Source: Alphaproteobacteria bacterium
Lineage (GTDB): Bacteria > Desulfobacterota > Binatia > UBA12015
Direction of reading: 5' to 3'
NCBI GenBank assembly: GCA_017853315.1
Contig: JAFMJW010000009.1
Span: forward strand, 1-39,468
DNA length: 39,468 bases
In this document: positions 26,802 through 34,909 of the stretch, piece after piece
Layout: the number at the start of each line of letters is the position of its first letter
Position numbering within the stretch: the first letter of the stretch is position 1
The notes under the pieces: generated by a model
Told to the model about the DNA's origin: nothing
Databases searched by the model: none
Seen by the model: only the letters and a program-made list of their open reading frames with translations
Translations under genes and position numbers: made by a program

Positions 26802-28801
26802 GGCCCCGGCGCGACGCCCGCTCCGCGGCACGGGCGCTGCCGCTGCTCGCGACCCTGGTCGCGGTCGTCGCGACCTGCGTCGCGACCCCTCCGCCGGCCC
26901 GCGCCGAACCCGATCCAGGCGAGGAGCGCATCGAGGACTTCGCCTCGCGCATCGTCGTCGGGCAGGACGGCATGCTCGACGTCACGGAGACGCTCGCGGT
27001 CTCCGCGCAGGGCCGCGAGATCAAGCGAGGCATCTTCCGCGACTTCCCGACCGAGTACGACGGGCCGCTCGGCACCAGGGTCCGCGTGCCGTTCGAGGTC
27101 GTGGACGTCGAGCGGGACGGCCGGCCGGAGCCGTGGGACACCGAGGGCACGGCCAACGGCGTGCGCATCCGCATCGGCGACCCGAAGTCGCTGCTGCCAC
27201 CGGGACGCCACGTCTACCGGATCCGCTACCGCACCGGCCGCCAGCTCGGCTTCTTCGGCGACCATGACGAGCTCTACTGGAACGTGACCGGCAACGGCTG
27301 GCGCTTCCCGATCGAGCGGGCACGGGCCGACGTGGTGCTGCCCTTCGACGCCCGACGACAGGACGTGCGGCTCGAGGGCTACACCGGGCCCGCGGGCTCG
27401 ACCGAAGCCGCGCTCTCCTCGGAGGTCGACGACTCGACCGGAGCGCTCCGCTTCGAGGCGACGCGCCCCCTCGACGCCTTCGAGGGGCTCACGATCGTCG
27501 CGAGCTTTCCGAAGGGATTCGTCCGCGAGCCGACCGACGCCGAGCGACGCGGCGACTGGCTGCACGCGAATCGCCACCTGCTCGCCGCGTGGGCCGGCCT
27601 CGCCGCGGTGCTCCTCTACTACCTCGGCGCGTGGAGGAAGGTGGGGCGCGACCCGCCGCGCGGCACGATCATCCCCCTTTTCGAGCCGCCCGCGGGGCTC
27701 GACCCGGCGGGGCTCCGCTACGTCCACCGCATGGCGTGGGACGACCGCTGCCTCTCCGCGGCGCTGGTCGACCTGGGCGTGAAGGGCTGGGTCCGCATCG
27801 AGGAGCAGGACGGCGTGTTCACGGTCCGCCGCGACGAGTCGAAGACCAAGCCGCTCTCGGCTCCCGAGCGCGCGCTCCACGCGGCTCTCCTCGGCGGCCG
27901 CGACTCGATCGTGCTCTCGAGTGCGAACCACGAGCGGGTGAAGGCCGCGATCGAGGCGCTCCACTCCTCGCTCGAGGCCGCGCACCACGGACCGCTCTTC
28001 CGCCTGAACCGCCCGTGGCTCTGGGCAGGGCTCGCGCTCTCGGCGCTCGCCGTGCTCGCGGCGGGATGGCTCTCGCCGGTGAACGGCGGCTTCGCCGCGC
28101 TCGGCTTCATGACGGTCTGGCTGGTCGCCTGGACCTTCGCCTGCTGGACGCTGCTCGGCTCGGTCCGCCGCTACTGGAGCGATGCCGCTCGGCCGGGCCG
28201 CGGCATCCTCTCGCGCGCCGGGGCCGTCGTCGGCGCGACCGTGTTCACCGCTTTCGCGATCCCCTTCGTCGCGGCCGAGATCATGGCTCTGTTCGCGATG
28301 GGCCGGATCTCGGGCTGGTGGGCGGTGCCGATGCTCGTGCTGCTCGTCGCCGTGAACCTCGTGCTCGCGCGCCTCCTGAAGCAGCCGACTCTCGAAGGCC
28401 GCAAGGTGATGGACGGCATCGAGGGCTTCGGCATGTACCTCTCGGCGACCGAGGGACACGACCTCCGCGAAGCCGGACCGCGCACGCCGGAGGCCTTCGA
28501 GGCGATGCTGCCGTTCGCGATCGCCCTCGGGGTCGAGCACCAGTGGACCGAGCGCTTCGCGGACGTGCTCCGCGAGGCGGCCGCCGCCTCGCCCGACGGC
28601 CGGGCTGGCCCGCGCTGGTACTCGGGCACGTCGGGGTCTTCCTGGGGCGACGTGGGCGACTCGCGCTTCGGCTCGATGATGGGCTCGGCGCTCGCGGGCG
28701 CGATCTCGTCGTCCTCGGTCGCGCCCGGGTCGTCCAGCGGGGCCGGCGGCGGAGGCTCGTCGGGCGGAGGAGGTGGCGGCGGTGGCGGCGGCGGCTGGTA
28801 G
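26798..28801 (+). CDS. DUF2207 membrane protein with glycine-rich tail
   Basis: A 667-residue protein with a signal peptide (about 1-36, ending ARA). An extracytoplasmic beta domain (about 42-250) begins IEDFASRIVVGQDGMLDVTETLAV and contains GIFRDFPT. A membrane helix spans about 262-280, then a cytoplasmic region, four more membrane segments (about 407-425, 436-455, 475-502, 507-528) and a C-terminal soluble part ending in a Ser/Gly run closed by Trp. This is the full DUF2207 layout, including the typical GGGGGW end. The TTG start at 26798 gives the four-base overlap with lemA. The function is unknown; the LemA pairing suggests an envelope complex. Confidence 0.88.
   Translation: MRPRRDARSAARALPLLATLVAVVATCVATPPPARAEPDPGEERIEDFASRIVVGQDGMLDVTETLAVSAQGREIKRGIFRDFPTEYDGPLGTRVRVPFEVVDVERDGRPEPWDTEGTANGVRIRIGDPKSLLPPGRHVYRIRYRTGRQLGFFGDHDELYWNVTGNGWRFPIERARADVVLPFDARRQDVRLEGYTGPAGSTEAALSSEVDDSTGALRFEATRPLDAFEGLTIVASFPKGFVREPTDAERRGDWLHANRHLLAAWAGLAAVLLYYLGAWRKVGRDPPRGTIIPLFEPPAGLDPAGLRYVHRMAWDDRCLSAALVDLGVKGWVRIEEQDGVFTVRRDESKTKPLSAPERALHAALLGGRDSIVLSSANHERVKAAIEALHSSLEAAHHGPLFRLNRPWLWAGLALSALAVLAAGWLSPVNGGFAALGFMTVWLVAWTFACWTLLGSVRRYWSDAARPGRGILSRAGAVVGATVFTAFAIPFVAAEIMALFAMGRISGWWAVPMLVLLVAVNLVLARLLKQPTLEGRKVMDGIEGFGMYLSATEGHDLREAGPRTPEAFEAMLPFAIALGVEHQWTERFADVLREAAAASPDGRAGPRWYSGTSGSSWGDVGDSRFGSMMGSALAGAISSSSVAPGSSSGAGGGGSSGGGGGGGGGGGW
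28768..28773 (+). promoter_or_regulatory. Ribosome-binding-like AGGAGG inside the glycine codons
   Basis: AGGAGG lies eight bases before the GTG at 28782 that begins the next gene. The G-rich codons of the preceding Gly tail could create it by chance, but the spacing is ideal. Confidence 0.4.
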
Positions 28802-30236
28802 CGAGGCGCGCGCAGGGCACGAACCCCGTCGCCGGCGGGTCATCGAGCCCGCGATCGCCTCCGCGAGAACCCGTGTCTTCGCCGTCGGCTGGGCGATCGC
28901 GGCCATCTACGACAAGCTCTGGTGGAAGCACTGGTCCGGAGTCCCTTCGAACTTCGCGCTGGTCGCAGCCGGGCTCCTGCTGATCGCGAGGCCCGAGTCC
29001 GCCGCCGTGCTGCTCGCGTTTGCCGCCGTGCAGGTCGTGGACTGGTCCTTCGAGCCGACGGTCATGGGCGGACACTTCCTGCTGCTTGCCTCCGTGAACG
29101 CGTCGATCCTCGTGACCGGGACCTGGATGCTCGCGACCGGCCGCTTGCGCACGGACGACGGCCCCGCGCTCCTGAACACGGCCGCGCCCGCGCTGCGCAC
29201 GGAGTTGATCGTCGCCTACCTGGTCGCGACCCTCCACAAGCTCAACCTCGACTTCCTCGACCCGGGAACGAGCTGCGTCGCGGTGCTCCTGCACGAGGCG
29301 AACGAGCAGGCCCTGCCGCTGCGGTTCCTGCCCCGGGTCCCGGACGGTCTCGTCCGGCCCGCCATTCACGCGACGCTCTTCGTCGAGGCGGCGATTCCCC
29401 TCCTGCTCTGGTTGCGACGCGGGCGCACGGCGGGAATCGGGCTCGCACTCCTCTTCCATTCCCTCCTCTCGTCGGGGCCGCGCAACGGGTTCTCGGCCTT
29501 CGCCATCGTGATCCTCCCGCTGCTCGTCCTCTTCTCGAGCGAGGCGAGCGCGGCACGCCTCGTCGACGCGACGCGCGCCGTGAGGACCCGGCTGTCCGAA
29601 GGATTCGCAGGCCGCATGGGACCGTGGCTGGCGGGACTCGTGCTCCTCGTCGTGTCGGCGACGGCCGACCGGCTCGGGATGTACCGGCTCTTCCCGTTCT
29701 GGATCACCCTCGATCTGTCCCTCCTCGCCTTCTTCACCGCCGAGGTGCTCCACCACCGGGCCGACATCGGCGATGCGTCGCCCCGACTCTTCGACGTCGA
29801 GTCGGCGGTGCTCGCCGTGATGCCCGCCCTGCTGCTCGCGAGCAGCCTGCCGCCTTACCTGGGACTCAAGACGGAAGGCTCGTTCGCGATGTTCTCCAAC
29901 CTGCGCACCGAGGGACCGCACCCGAACTCGCTCGTCGTCCCGGGCGAGGCAAAGCTCTTCGGCCTGCAGGACGACCTCGTGGAAGTGAAGGACACCTCCG
30001 TTGCGGAACTCGAGCCGTTGGTCGGAAGAGGCGTCCGGGTGCCGTTCTTCCACCTGCGCAGCCTGCTCACACCGCATCCCGAGGGATCGGTCGTCTTCGT
30101 TCGCGACGGCCGGGAGATCCGCATCGATCGCGTCGACCGGCACCCGGACCTGCTGCCCCCGGTCCCGGGCTGGCAACGCCGCCTCCTGCCCTTCCGGGCG
30201 GTCGATGCCGAGGGGCCCCAGCGCTGCAGGCACTGA
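28782..30236 (+). CDS. Multi-pass membrane protein, HTTM-like
   Basis: About 484 residues with roughly nine hydrophobic segments in the first 370 residues and a soluble C-terminal part (about 370-484). TRVFAVGWAIAAIYDKLWW, AYLVATLHKLNLDFLDPGTSC and ALLFHSLLSSGPRNGFSAFA resemble the HTTM (vitamin-K-carboxylase-like) membrane family by eye, but no catalytic assignment is possible. No start fits without overlapping the preceding gene; the GTG at 28782 has AGGAGG eight bases upstream and overlaps it by 20 bases. A hairpin follows its stop. It is probably the last gene of the lemA transcript. Confidence 0.55.
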   Translation: MAAAAGSEARAGHEPRRRRVIEPAIASARTRVFAVGWAIAAIYDKLWWKHWSGVPSNFALVAAGLLLIARPESAAVLLAFAAVQVVDWSFEPTVMGGHFLLLASVNASILVTGTWMLATGRLRTDDGPALLNTAAPALRTELIVAYLVATLHKLNLDFLDPGTSCVAVLLHEANEQALPLRFLPRVPDGLVRPAIHATLFVEAAIPLLLWLRRGRTAGIGLALLFHSLLSSGPRNGFSAFAIVILPLLVLFSSEASAARLVDATRAVRTRLSEGFAGRMGPWLAGLVLLVVSATADRLGMYRLFPFWITLDLSLLAFFTAEVLHHRADIGDASPRLFDVESAVLAVMPALLLASSLPPYLGLKTEGSFAMFSNLRTEGPHPNSLVVPGEAKLFGLQDDLVEVKDTSVAELEPLVGRGVRVPFFHLRSLLTPHPEGSVVFVRDGREIRIDRVDRHPDLLPPVPGWQRRLLPFRAVDAEGPQRCRH

Positions 30237-30243
30237 CACGGGG

Positions 30244-30262
30244 GCGATCTTCGGGGGATCGC
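30244..30262 (+). terminator. Hairpin after the HTTM-like gene
   Basis: GCGATC (30244-30249) pairs with GATCGC (30257-30262) across a seven-base loop, eight bases after the stop at 30236. It is short and has no T-run, so termination is only probable. Confidence 0.35.
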
Positions 30263-30351
30263 GGACTCGGAAGCCTTCCGGCACGAGGCGTCCGGGAGAG
30301 GTAGAGACGGGACACGTCCAGGCGCGTCCGCCCGGGCGAGCCGACCGACCG

Positions 30352-31113
30352 ATGCCGCCTCTTCCCGCGATGTCCCCCGAGTTCGACGCGCTCGCCGCCG
30401 ACCTGCGCTCGGCGAGCGGCGGGCGCCCGGTCGTCTGGCTACCGAACCCCGGGAACTGGGGTGCCGCCCTGACGCGCGCGGCCACGCGCGAGTTCCTCGT
30501 GGCGCACGACATCGCCTTCCGCGAGGTGGGCCGCATCGGACGCGCGGATCTCCTGCGCGCGCTCCTGGCCCGCGACGTGCTCGTGCACGGCGGCGGCGGC
30601 GCATGGAGCGACCGCTTCCCCGGCGCGTGGCTGGCCGTCCGTCGCGCGGCACCGTGGTTCCGCCGCACGATCGTCCTGCCGTCGGCGTACGGTCGCCCGG
30701 TGCGGCTCGATCGCTGCTCGCTGTGGGCGCGCGATCGCGGAGCGAGCCTCGCCTTCGCGCCCGCCGCCCGATTCTGCCACGACCTGGGCTTCTTCCCGGG
30801 AAGGACCGACGCGCCCGGCGGCGAGGGCACGGGGTGGTTCCTGCGCGACGACGTGCTGTCGCGCGCGTCGGGGCCGGGCGGCCCGCGCGCTCCCGACCTG
30901 AGCAGCCGGGGCGACCAGCTCTCGCCGCTCGAGCCCTTCCTCGCCGAGATCGCCCGCTTCGCGGAGATTCACACCGACCGGGTCCACGTCGCGATCGCGG
31001 CGTGCCGCATCGGGCGCCGGGTCCACGTGCACGCGGTCGACGGCCCGATGCTCTCGGACCTCTTCGAGGCGAGCATCGCCCCCTTCTTTCCCGGCGCCGT
31101 CCTTCACCGGTGA
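30352..31113 (+). CDS. Polysaccharide pyruvyl transferase-like protein
   Basis: A 253-residue protein. The N-terminal PVVWLPNPGNWGAALTRAATREFL (loop at about residues 30-45), the VLVHGGGGAWSDRF loop and the late TDRVHVAIAACRIGRRVHVH match the CsaB/WcaK-type polysaccharide pyruvyl transferase pattern: an N-terminal glycine loop, a GGG loop and an RxH-type motif. It is shorter than the usual 300-400 residues. Such enzymes put ketal-linked pyruvate on cell-wall or exopolysaccharide sugars. The ATG at 30352 is preferred; an in-frame ATG at 30370 is also possible. It is convergent with the sulfotransferase, 22 bases apart. Confidence 0.65.
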   Translation: MPPLPAMSPEFDALAADLRSASGGRPVVWLPNPGNWGAALTRAATREFLVAHDIAFREVGRIGRADLLRALLARDVLVHGGGGAWSDRFPGAWLAVRRAAPWFRRTIVLPSAYGRPVRLDRCSLWARDRGASLAFAPAARFCHDLGFFPGRTDAPGGEGTGWFLRDDVLSRASGPGGPRAPDLSSRGDQLSPLEPFLAEIARFAEIHTDRVHVAIAACRIGRRVHVHAVDGPMLSDLFEASIAPFFPGAVLHR

Positions 31114-31135
31114 CGGCCCGCCGCGGCCGCGGCCC

Positions 31136-31918
31136 TCAGGACTCGAAGCCGAACCAGGCGATCTCGCGCGCGAAGACGCGCGCGATCTTGTCGCGGTCGG
31201 CCGGGGAGAGCGCCTCGCGGTAGCCCGCCGTCTTCGGGCGGGATCCGGACTTGGCGCGGGGCAGCGGTGGAAGGTCGCGGATCCCGAGATGCTCGGCGAC
31301 CGAGCGCAGTTCCTCGTCGAGGCGCTCGAAGCGCAGCACGCGGTCCACCACGACCTCGCCGTCGATCGAGTAGAGGTCGAAGCCGCGGACGAGGTTCGCA
31401 CGGCCGCTCTGCACGAACTCCGAGAGGCTCCGGTCGCCGACCGGCCGCATCTCGATCGTCCGGATCACCCCGTCGGCGTAGCGACCGAGCCCTCGGGCGA
31501 ACCCCGCGGGGTCGTCGCGGTACTGCGACTCGAGGTGTCGCCACCACCAGTAGGCCGAGACCACCTTGTCCCACGGGTTCCGCTCGACGCAGAACTTGAA
31601 GTAGGTCGCCCAGACCTCGGGATCGACGAAGCGGCGGATCTCGGCGGCACCCATGTGGTTCTCGAAGCGCAGGCGACGCCGCCGCGCGATCGCCTGCGCG
31701 AGATCGAGCGGCGTGTACTTCGAGAGCGGGACGAGCTCGTGCTGCGCGTCCCGGTAGCCGGCCCCGAGCGATTCCTTCAGTGCGCGGTCGTCGGGGTGCA
31801 CGACCGGCGTGATCACGTCGTCGGGACCGCACACCTTCGACAACGCGATCTCGATGCTGGTGCCCGCCGTCTTCTCGGTCTTGATGAAGATGAAGCGATG
31901 ACGGTGACTCAGGATCAC
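31136..31918 (-). CDS. Sulfotransferase family protein
   Basis: A 260-residue cytoplasmic enzyme of the PAPS-dependent carbohydrate sulfotransferase type. The 5'-phosphosulfate loop is seen near the start (FIFIKTEKTAGTSIEIAL), and the 3'-phosphate motif in FCVERNPWDKVVSAYWWW. A conserved late FERLDEELRSVAEHLG follows. The GTG at 31918 overlaps the stop of the upstream glycosyltransferase (GTGA) and gives exactly the family N-terminus. It is the last gene of the six-gene minus-strand operon. The acceptor is most likely a sugar or hydroxyl made by the operon, which is inference. No cysDNC/PAPS genes are in the window. Confidence 0.85.
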   Translation of the reverse strand: MILSHRHRFIFIKTEKTAGTSIEIALSKVCGPDDVITPVVHPDDRALKESLGAGYRDAQHELVPLSKYTPLDLAQAIARRRRLRFENHMGAAEIRRFVDPEVWATYFKFCVERNPWDKVVSAYWWWRHLESQYRDDPAGFARGLGRYADGVIRTIEMRPVGDRSLSEFVQSGRANLVRGFDLYSIDGEVVVDRVLRFERLDEELRSVAEHLGIRDLPPLPRAKSGSRPKTAGYREALSPADRDKIARVFAREIAWFGFES

Positions 31919-33090
31919 GCGGCTCCCCCGGTCGTCCACGGCGAAGCCGCGAGGTCCAGGTCGAGCGGGTCGCCCTGTCGACCGAGCAGGCCCGCGGCCC
32001 GGTGAAAGGCGCTCTCCGCGGCGCAGAGCCAGGTGGTCGTCCGCGCGAACGCCGCGGGGCGTGCCCGCGCGAGCATCGCCGGGCCGCCGAGCGTCGCGGC
32101 GAGACGGCGCATCTCCCGCCCGGTGCGCGGAGCGTCGGCGGGCCAGCCCAGGAGCGCCGCCTCCGACACCCGCCTCGGACCGTCTCCTCCGCCGGTCGCG
32201 AGCCAGCCGAGGAAGCGGACCGCGACGAGCACGAGTCCGTCGGGGCAGCCGCGCAGGTGAGCCTCGAGCGACCTCGCCGCGCCGCCCGGGGCACCGCCGT
32301 CGCGAAGCGCTTCGAGCAGGCGGGCGACGTCGCCGAGGATCGCCTCGCCGAAGCCCGCGGCCGCCTCCCGCCTCCCGGGCGGGAGTGCCTCCACCGCGTC
32401 GCGCGCGGACGAGCGGATCGCGGCGAGGTAGGCGAGGGGGTCGCGGCGGTGCACGGCACTGCGCGATCCCTCGGCGAGACGAACGCCGACCGTGCGCGAG
32501 GCCGAGACCGCGAGGGGACCGAGGGCCCCGAGCCGGAGCCATGCCAGCAGGTCGGCCGCGACCGCGCGATCCGCGGGCCATCCGCCGACGACATCGAGCG
32601 ACCCGCGGCGGAAGACGGCCATCGAAGGCGTGTCGATCACGGCGAAGGGGTACCACCGCCACGGATCGCGACGCACCGTCGGGCCGGGCACCGTCGAGAG
32701 CGCGAGTTCGGCTCGGCGATGGAAGGTGCGGCGTCGCCCGATCGCGGCCGGCGCATCGGGGTGCTCTCGGAGCGCGTCGAGGCACCGCGCGAGGTGCTGG
32801 GGATGCCAGAGGTCGTCCTGGTCGAGGAGGGCGACGAAGTCGCCGACGGCCTCCGCAAGCCCGAGCGCGCGAGCCCGGTTCGTGCCGAGACCACCGGCGG
32901 GCAGGACCCGCCACCCGGCGCGCGCCCGCAACCAGTCGCCCGAGCCGTCCGAGGAGCCGTCGTCGACCGCGATCCGCTCGACCTCGCCGTGCGTCTGCGC
33001 CTCGACCGACGCGACGGTCTCCTCGAGAAGCGGCAACCCGTCGTGCACCGGCACGATCACCGAGACGAGCGATCCGGTTCCTGTCGACAC
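31915..33090 (-). CDS. Glycosyltransferase family 2, copy B, with long C-terminal extension
   Basis: A 391-residue protein. The GT-A fold occupies about residues 8-215: VSVIVPVHDGLPLLEETVASV, VDDGSSDGSGDWL, GLGTNRARALGLAEA and the metal-binding LLDQDDLWHP (DxD region). The last 175 residues are helical and Arg/Ala-rich without a known domain. The GTG at 33090 follows GAGGGG at six bases, which overlaps the stop region of the dehydrogenase gene. This is the largest gap in the operon (11 bases). Donor and acceptor are unknown. Confidence 0.85.
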   Translation of the reverse strand: MSTGTGSLVSVIVPVHDGLPLLEETVASVEAQTHGEVERIAVDDGSSDGSGDWLRARAGWRVLPAGGLGTNRARALGLAEAVGDFVALLDQDDLWHPQHLARCLDALREHPDAPAAIGRRRTFHRRAELALSTVPGPTVRRDPWRWYPFAVIDTPSMAVFRRGSLDVVGGWPADRAVAADLLAWLRLGALGPLAVSASRTVGVRLAEGSRSAVHRRDPLAYLAAIRSSARDAVEALPPGRREAAAGFGEAILGDVARLLEALRDGGAPGGAARSLEAHLRGCPDGLVLVAVRFLGWLATGGGDGPRRVSEAALLGWPADAPRTGREMRRLAATLGGPAMLARARPAAFARTTTWLCAAESAFHRAAGLLGRQGDPLDLDLAASPWTTGGAA

Positions 33091-33101
33091 GCCCAAGCCC
33101 C

Positions 33102-34055
33102 TCAGTACCCCGCCGCCTGGTCGACGACGTGGAGCAGCGGCTCCCCGCGGACGAAGCGTCGCAGGTTCTCCTCGAAGAGCGGCTCCCATCGCCGCACTCC
33201 CGGCTCGAGGCTCCGTCCGACGTGCGGGGTGAGGAGCAGCCCCGGCACCGACCACGCGGGGTGATCGGGCCCGGCCGGCTCCTCGCGAAGCGTGTCGAGA
33301 CCGGCGCCGCCGAGTCGGCCCGAGCGCAGTCGCTCGAAGAGAGCGTCTTCGTCGAGCACCGCCCCCCGCCCGACGTTCACGACGATCGCGCCGGGCGCGA
33401 GCGCGTCGAGTTCCGCGCCGCCGATCGAGCCCTCGGTCGCGGCCGTGAGCGGCAAGGCGACGAGCAGCACGTCGGTCGAGGGCAGCTCCGCGCGCCAGGT
33501 CGCGGGCCCGTGCACCCGGACGCCTTCTCCGTCGGCCGCGGGCGCGCCCTCGTGGCGGCGGCGGACCCCCTGCACGGAGACGTCGAAGGCACGCAGCCGA
33601 CGACCGATCGCGCGACCGGTCTCGCCCCAGCCGAGCACGAGCGCGCGCGCTCCGGCGAGGGTCCGCAGGCTCCATCGATCCCAGCGACGCGCACCGAACG
33701 ACTCGACCGCGGAGCGAAGCCCGCGCGTCACGCCGAGGAGGAGCGCCATCGCGTGATCGGCGACCTCGTCCGCGTAGAGCCCGCGCGCGCACGTGAGCAC
33801 GACGCCGTCGAGCCGACCGCCGGCGCGCCGCAGGATCGGATCCACGCCCATCGAGCCCGACTGCACCCACCGCAGCCGGGTCGCGAACGGAAGCGACTGG
33901 AGGAGAAAGCGGTTCCCGAGCAGGGCGTCCGCGTCGGCGACCATCGCGCGCGCCTCCTCCTCGCTGCCGGCCACGACGACCTCCGACTCCGGCGCGACCG
34001 CCCGCAGCCGTTGCAGGTGCGCCGCCGACGCCTCGTAGGTGACGACGATCTTCAT
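33102..34055 (-). CDS. D-isomer-specific 2-hydroxyacid dehydrogenase
   Basis: A 317-residue NAD(P)-dependent oxidoreductase that interconverts 2-oxo acids and D-2-hydroxy acids. An N-terminal flavodoxin-like part (MKIVVTYEASAAHL) leads to the cofactor loop LVLGWGETGRAIG. The catalytic Arg is in NVGRGAVLDEDAL, Glu in DTLREEPAGPDHP and His in LLLTPHVGRS, so the set is complete. A typical specificity segment, RWVQSGSMGVD, precedes the core. The ATG at 34055 overlaps the aldolase stop (ATGA). Pairing with an aldolase that makes or splits 2-oxo acids suggests it reduces that product, which is inference. Confidence 0.9.
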   Translation of the reverse strand: MKIVVTYEASAAHLQRLRAVAPESEVVVAGSEEEARAMVADADALLGNRFLLQSLPFATRLRWVQSGSMGVDPILRRAGGRLDGVVLTCARGLYADEVADHAMALLLGVTRGLRSAVESFGARRWDRWSLRTLAGARALVLGWGETGRAIGRRLRAFDVSVQGVRRRHEGAPAADGEGVRVHGPATWRAELPSTDVLLVALPLTAATEGSIGGAELDALAPGAIVVNVGRGAVLDEDALFERLRSGRLGGAGLDTLREEPAGPDHPAWSVPGLLLTPHVGRSLEPGVRRWEPLFEENLRRFVRGEPLLHVVDQAAGY

Positions 34056-34909
34056 CGCGCCGCCGCCGGGGTTCGGGCCGAGTGGCCGAGGAGGGTGTCG
34101 AGCACCGCGCGGAGCTCGTCGTGATCGCGCCTCACGGCCTCGGGAGACCGCACGGCGAGCCGGGTCCACGCGGCGCGCATCTCCGCGACCGCCCGTCCGA
34201 GAGCCTCCCTCGGCACGTCGCGCAGGAACGAGCGCCGCAGGAAGGTGTAGTCGCAGCCGAGCCGGGAGAGCTCGGCCGCGAGCAGCCGCGAAGCGATCGG
34301 GAACCCGCCGCCGGGCAGCGTCATGCCGCCGAAGCCGAAGGCGACGTCACCGGTCGCTTCGCGGACCCGCTCGACGGTCCCGTCGCGCAGCCCCTCCCAG
34401 AGGCTCCGCGATCGTCGCTGGATGCCGAGGTCGTGCAAGCCGACGAAGACGCGACGGACGGGCTCGGCGGCCAGCCGGTCGGCATGGGCCACGGCCCACT
34501 CGGTCTCGATCATGAGGGCCAGGTCGACCCGTCCCGCGATCGCCTGCTGCGCGCGCCGGACGTCGTCGATCGACTCGACCATCGGCACGAAGACCTCGTC
34601 GGCGCCGGCGGCGACGACCTCCTCGATCTCGCGCTCCATCTCTCCCGGCCGGTTGTTGACCCGGCAGAGGATGCGCCGGTCGCCGACCGCCTCTCGACAA
34701 CGGCGCACGTCGGCAGGGACGTTGCGGTTGATCTCGGTGTCGGCCCCGGCCTGCCTCGCGTCCTTCCCGCTCGACTCGAGGTCGACGACGAACCCGTCGA
34801 CGCCCGCCGCGGCCGCGGCGCGCGCGTAGTCGGCGTCGTGAAAGAAGAGGTAGAGGCCGATCGTGCCCGCCGCGCCGCGGGTCGACGGCGGAGGATCCGC
34901 GGGCGTCAC
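34052..34909 (-). CDS. HpcH/HpaI-family aldolase (CitE-like)
   Basis: A 285-residue TIM-barrel, metal-dependent class II aldolase/lyase of the HpcH/HpaI-CitE family. Visible are GVDGFVVDLESSGKDARQAG (barrel strand with acidic ligand), CRVNNRPGEMEREIEEVVAAGADEVFVPMVES, LALMIETEWAV with the metal-binding Glu, and FVGLHDLGIQ with the metal-binding Asp. These enzymes join or split pyruvate or acetyl-CoA-type units and aldehydes. The GTG at 34909 overlaps the oxygenase stop. Residue choice does not show which substrate is used. Confidence 0.85.
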   Translation of the reverse strand: MTPADPPPSTRGAAGTIGLYLFFHDADYARAAAAAGVDGFVVDLESSGKDARQAGADTEINRNVPADVRRCREAVGDRRILCRVNNRPGEMEREIEEVVAAGADEVFVPMVESIDDVRRAQQAIAGRVDLALMIETEWAVAHADRLAAEPVRRVFVGLHDLGIQRRSRSLWEGLRDGTVERVREATGDVAFGFGGMTLPGGGFPIASRLLAAELSRLGCDYTFLRRSFLRDVPREALGRAVAEMRAAWTRLAVRSPEAVRRDHDELRAVLDTLLGHSARTPAAAR

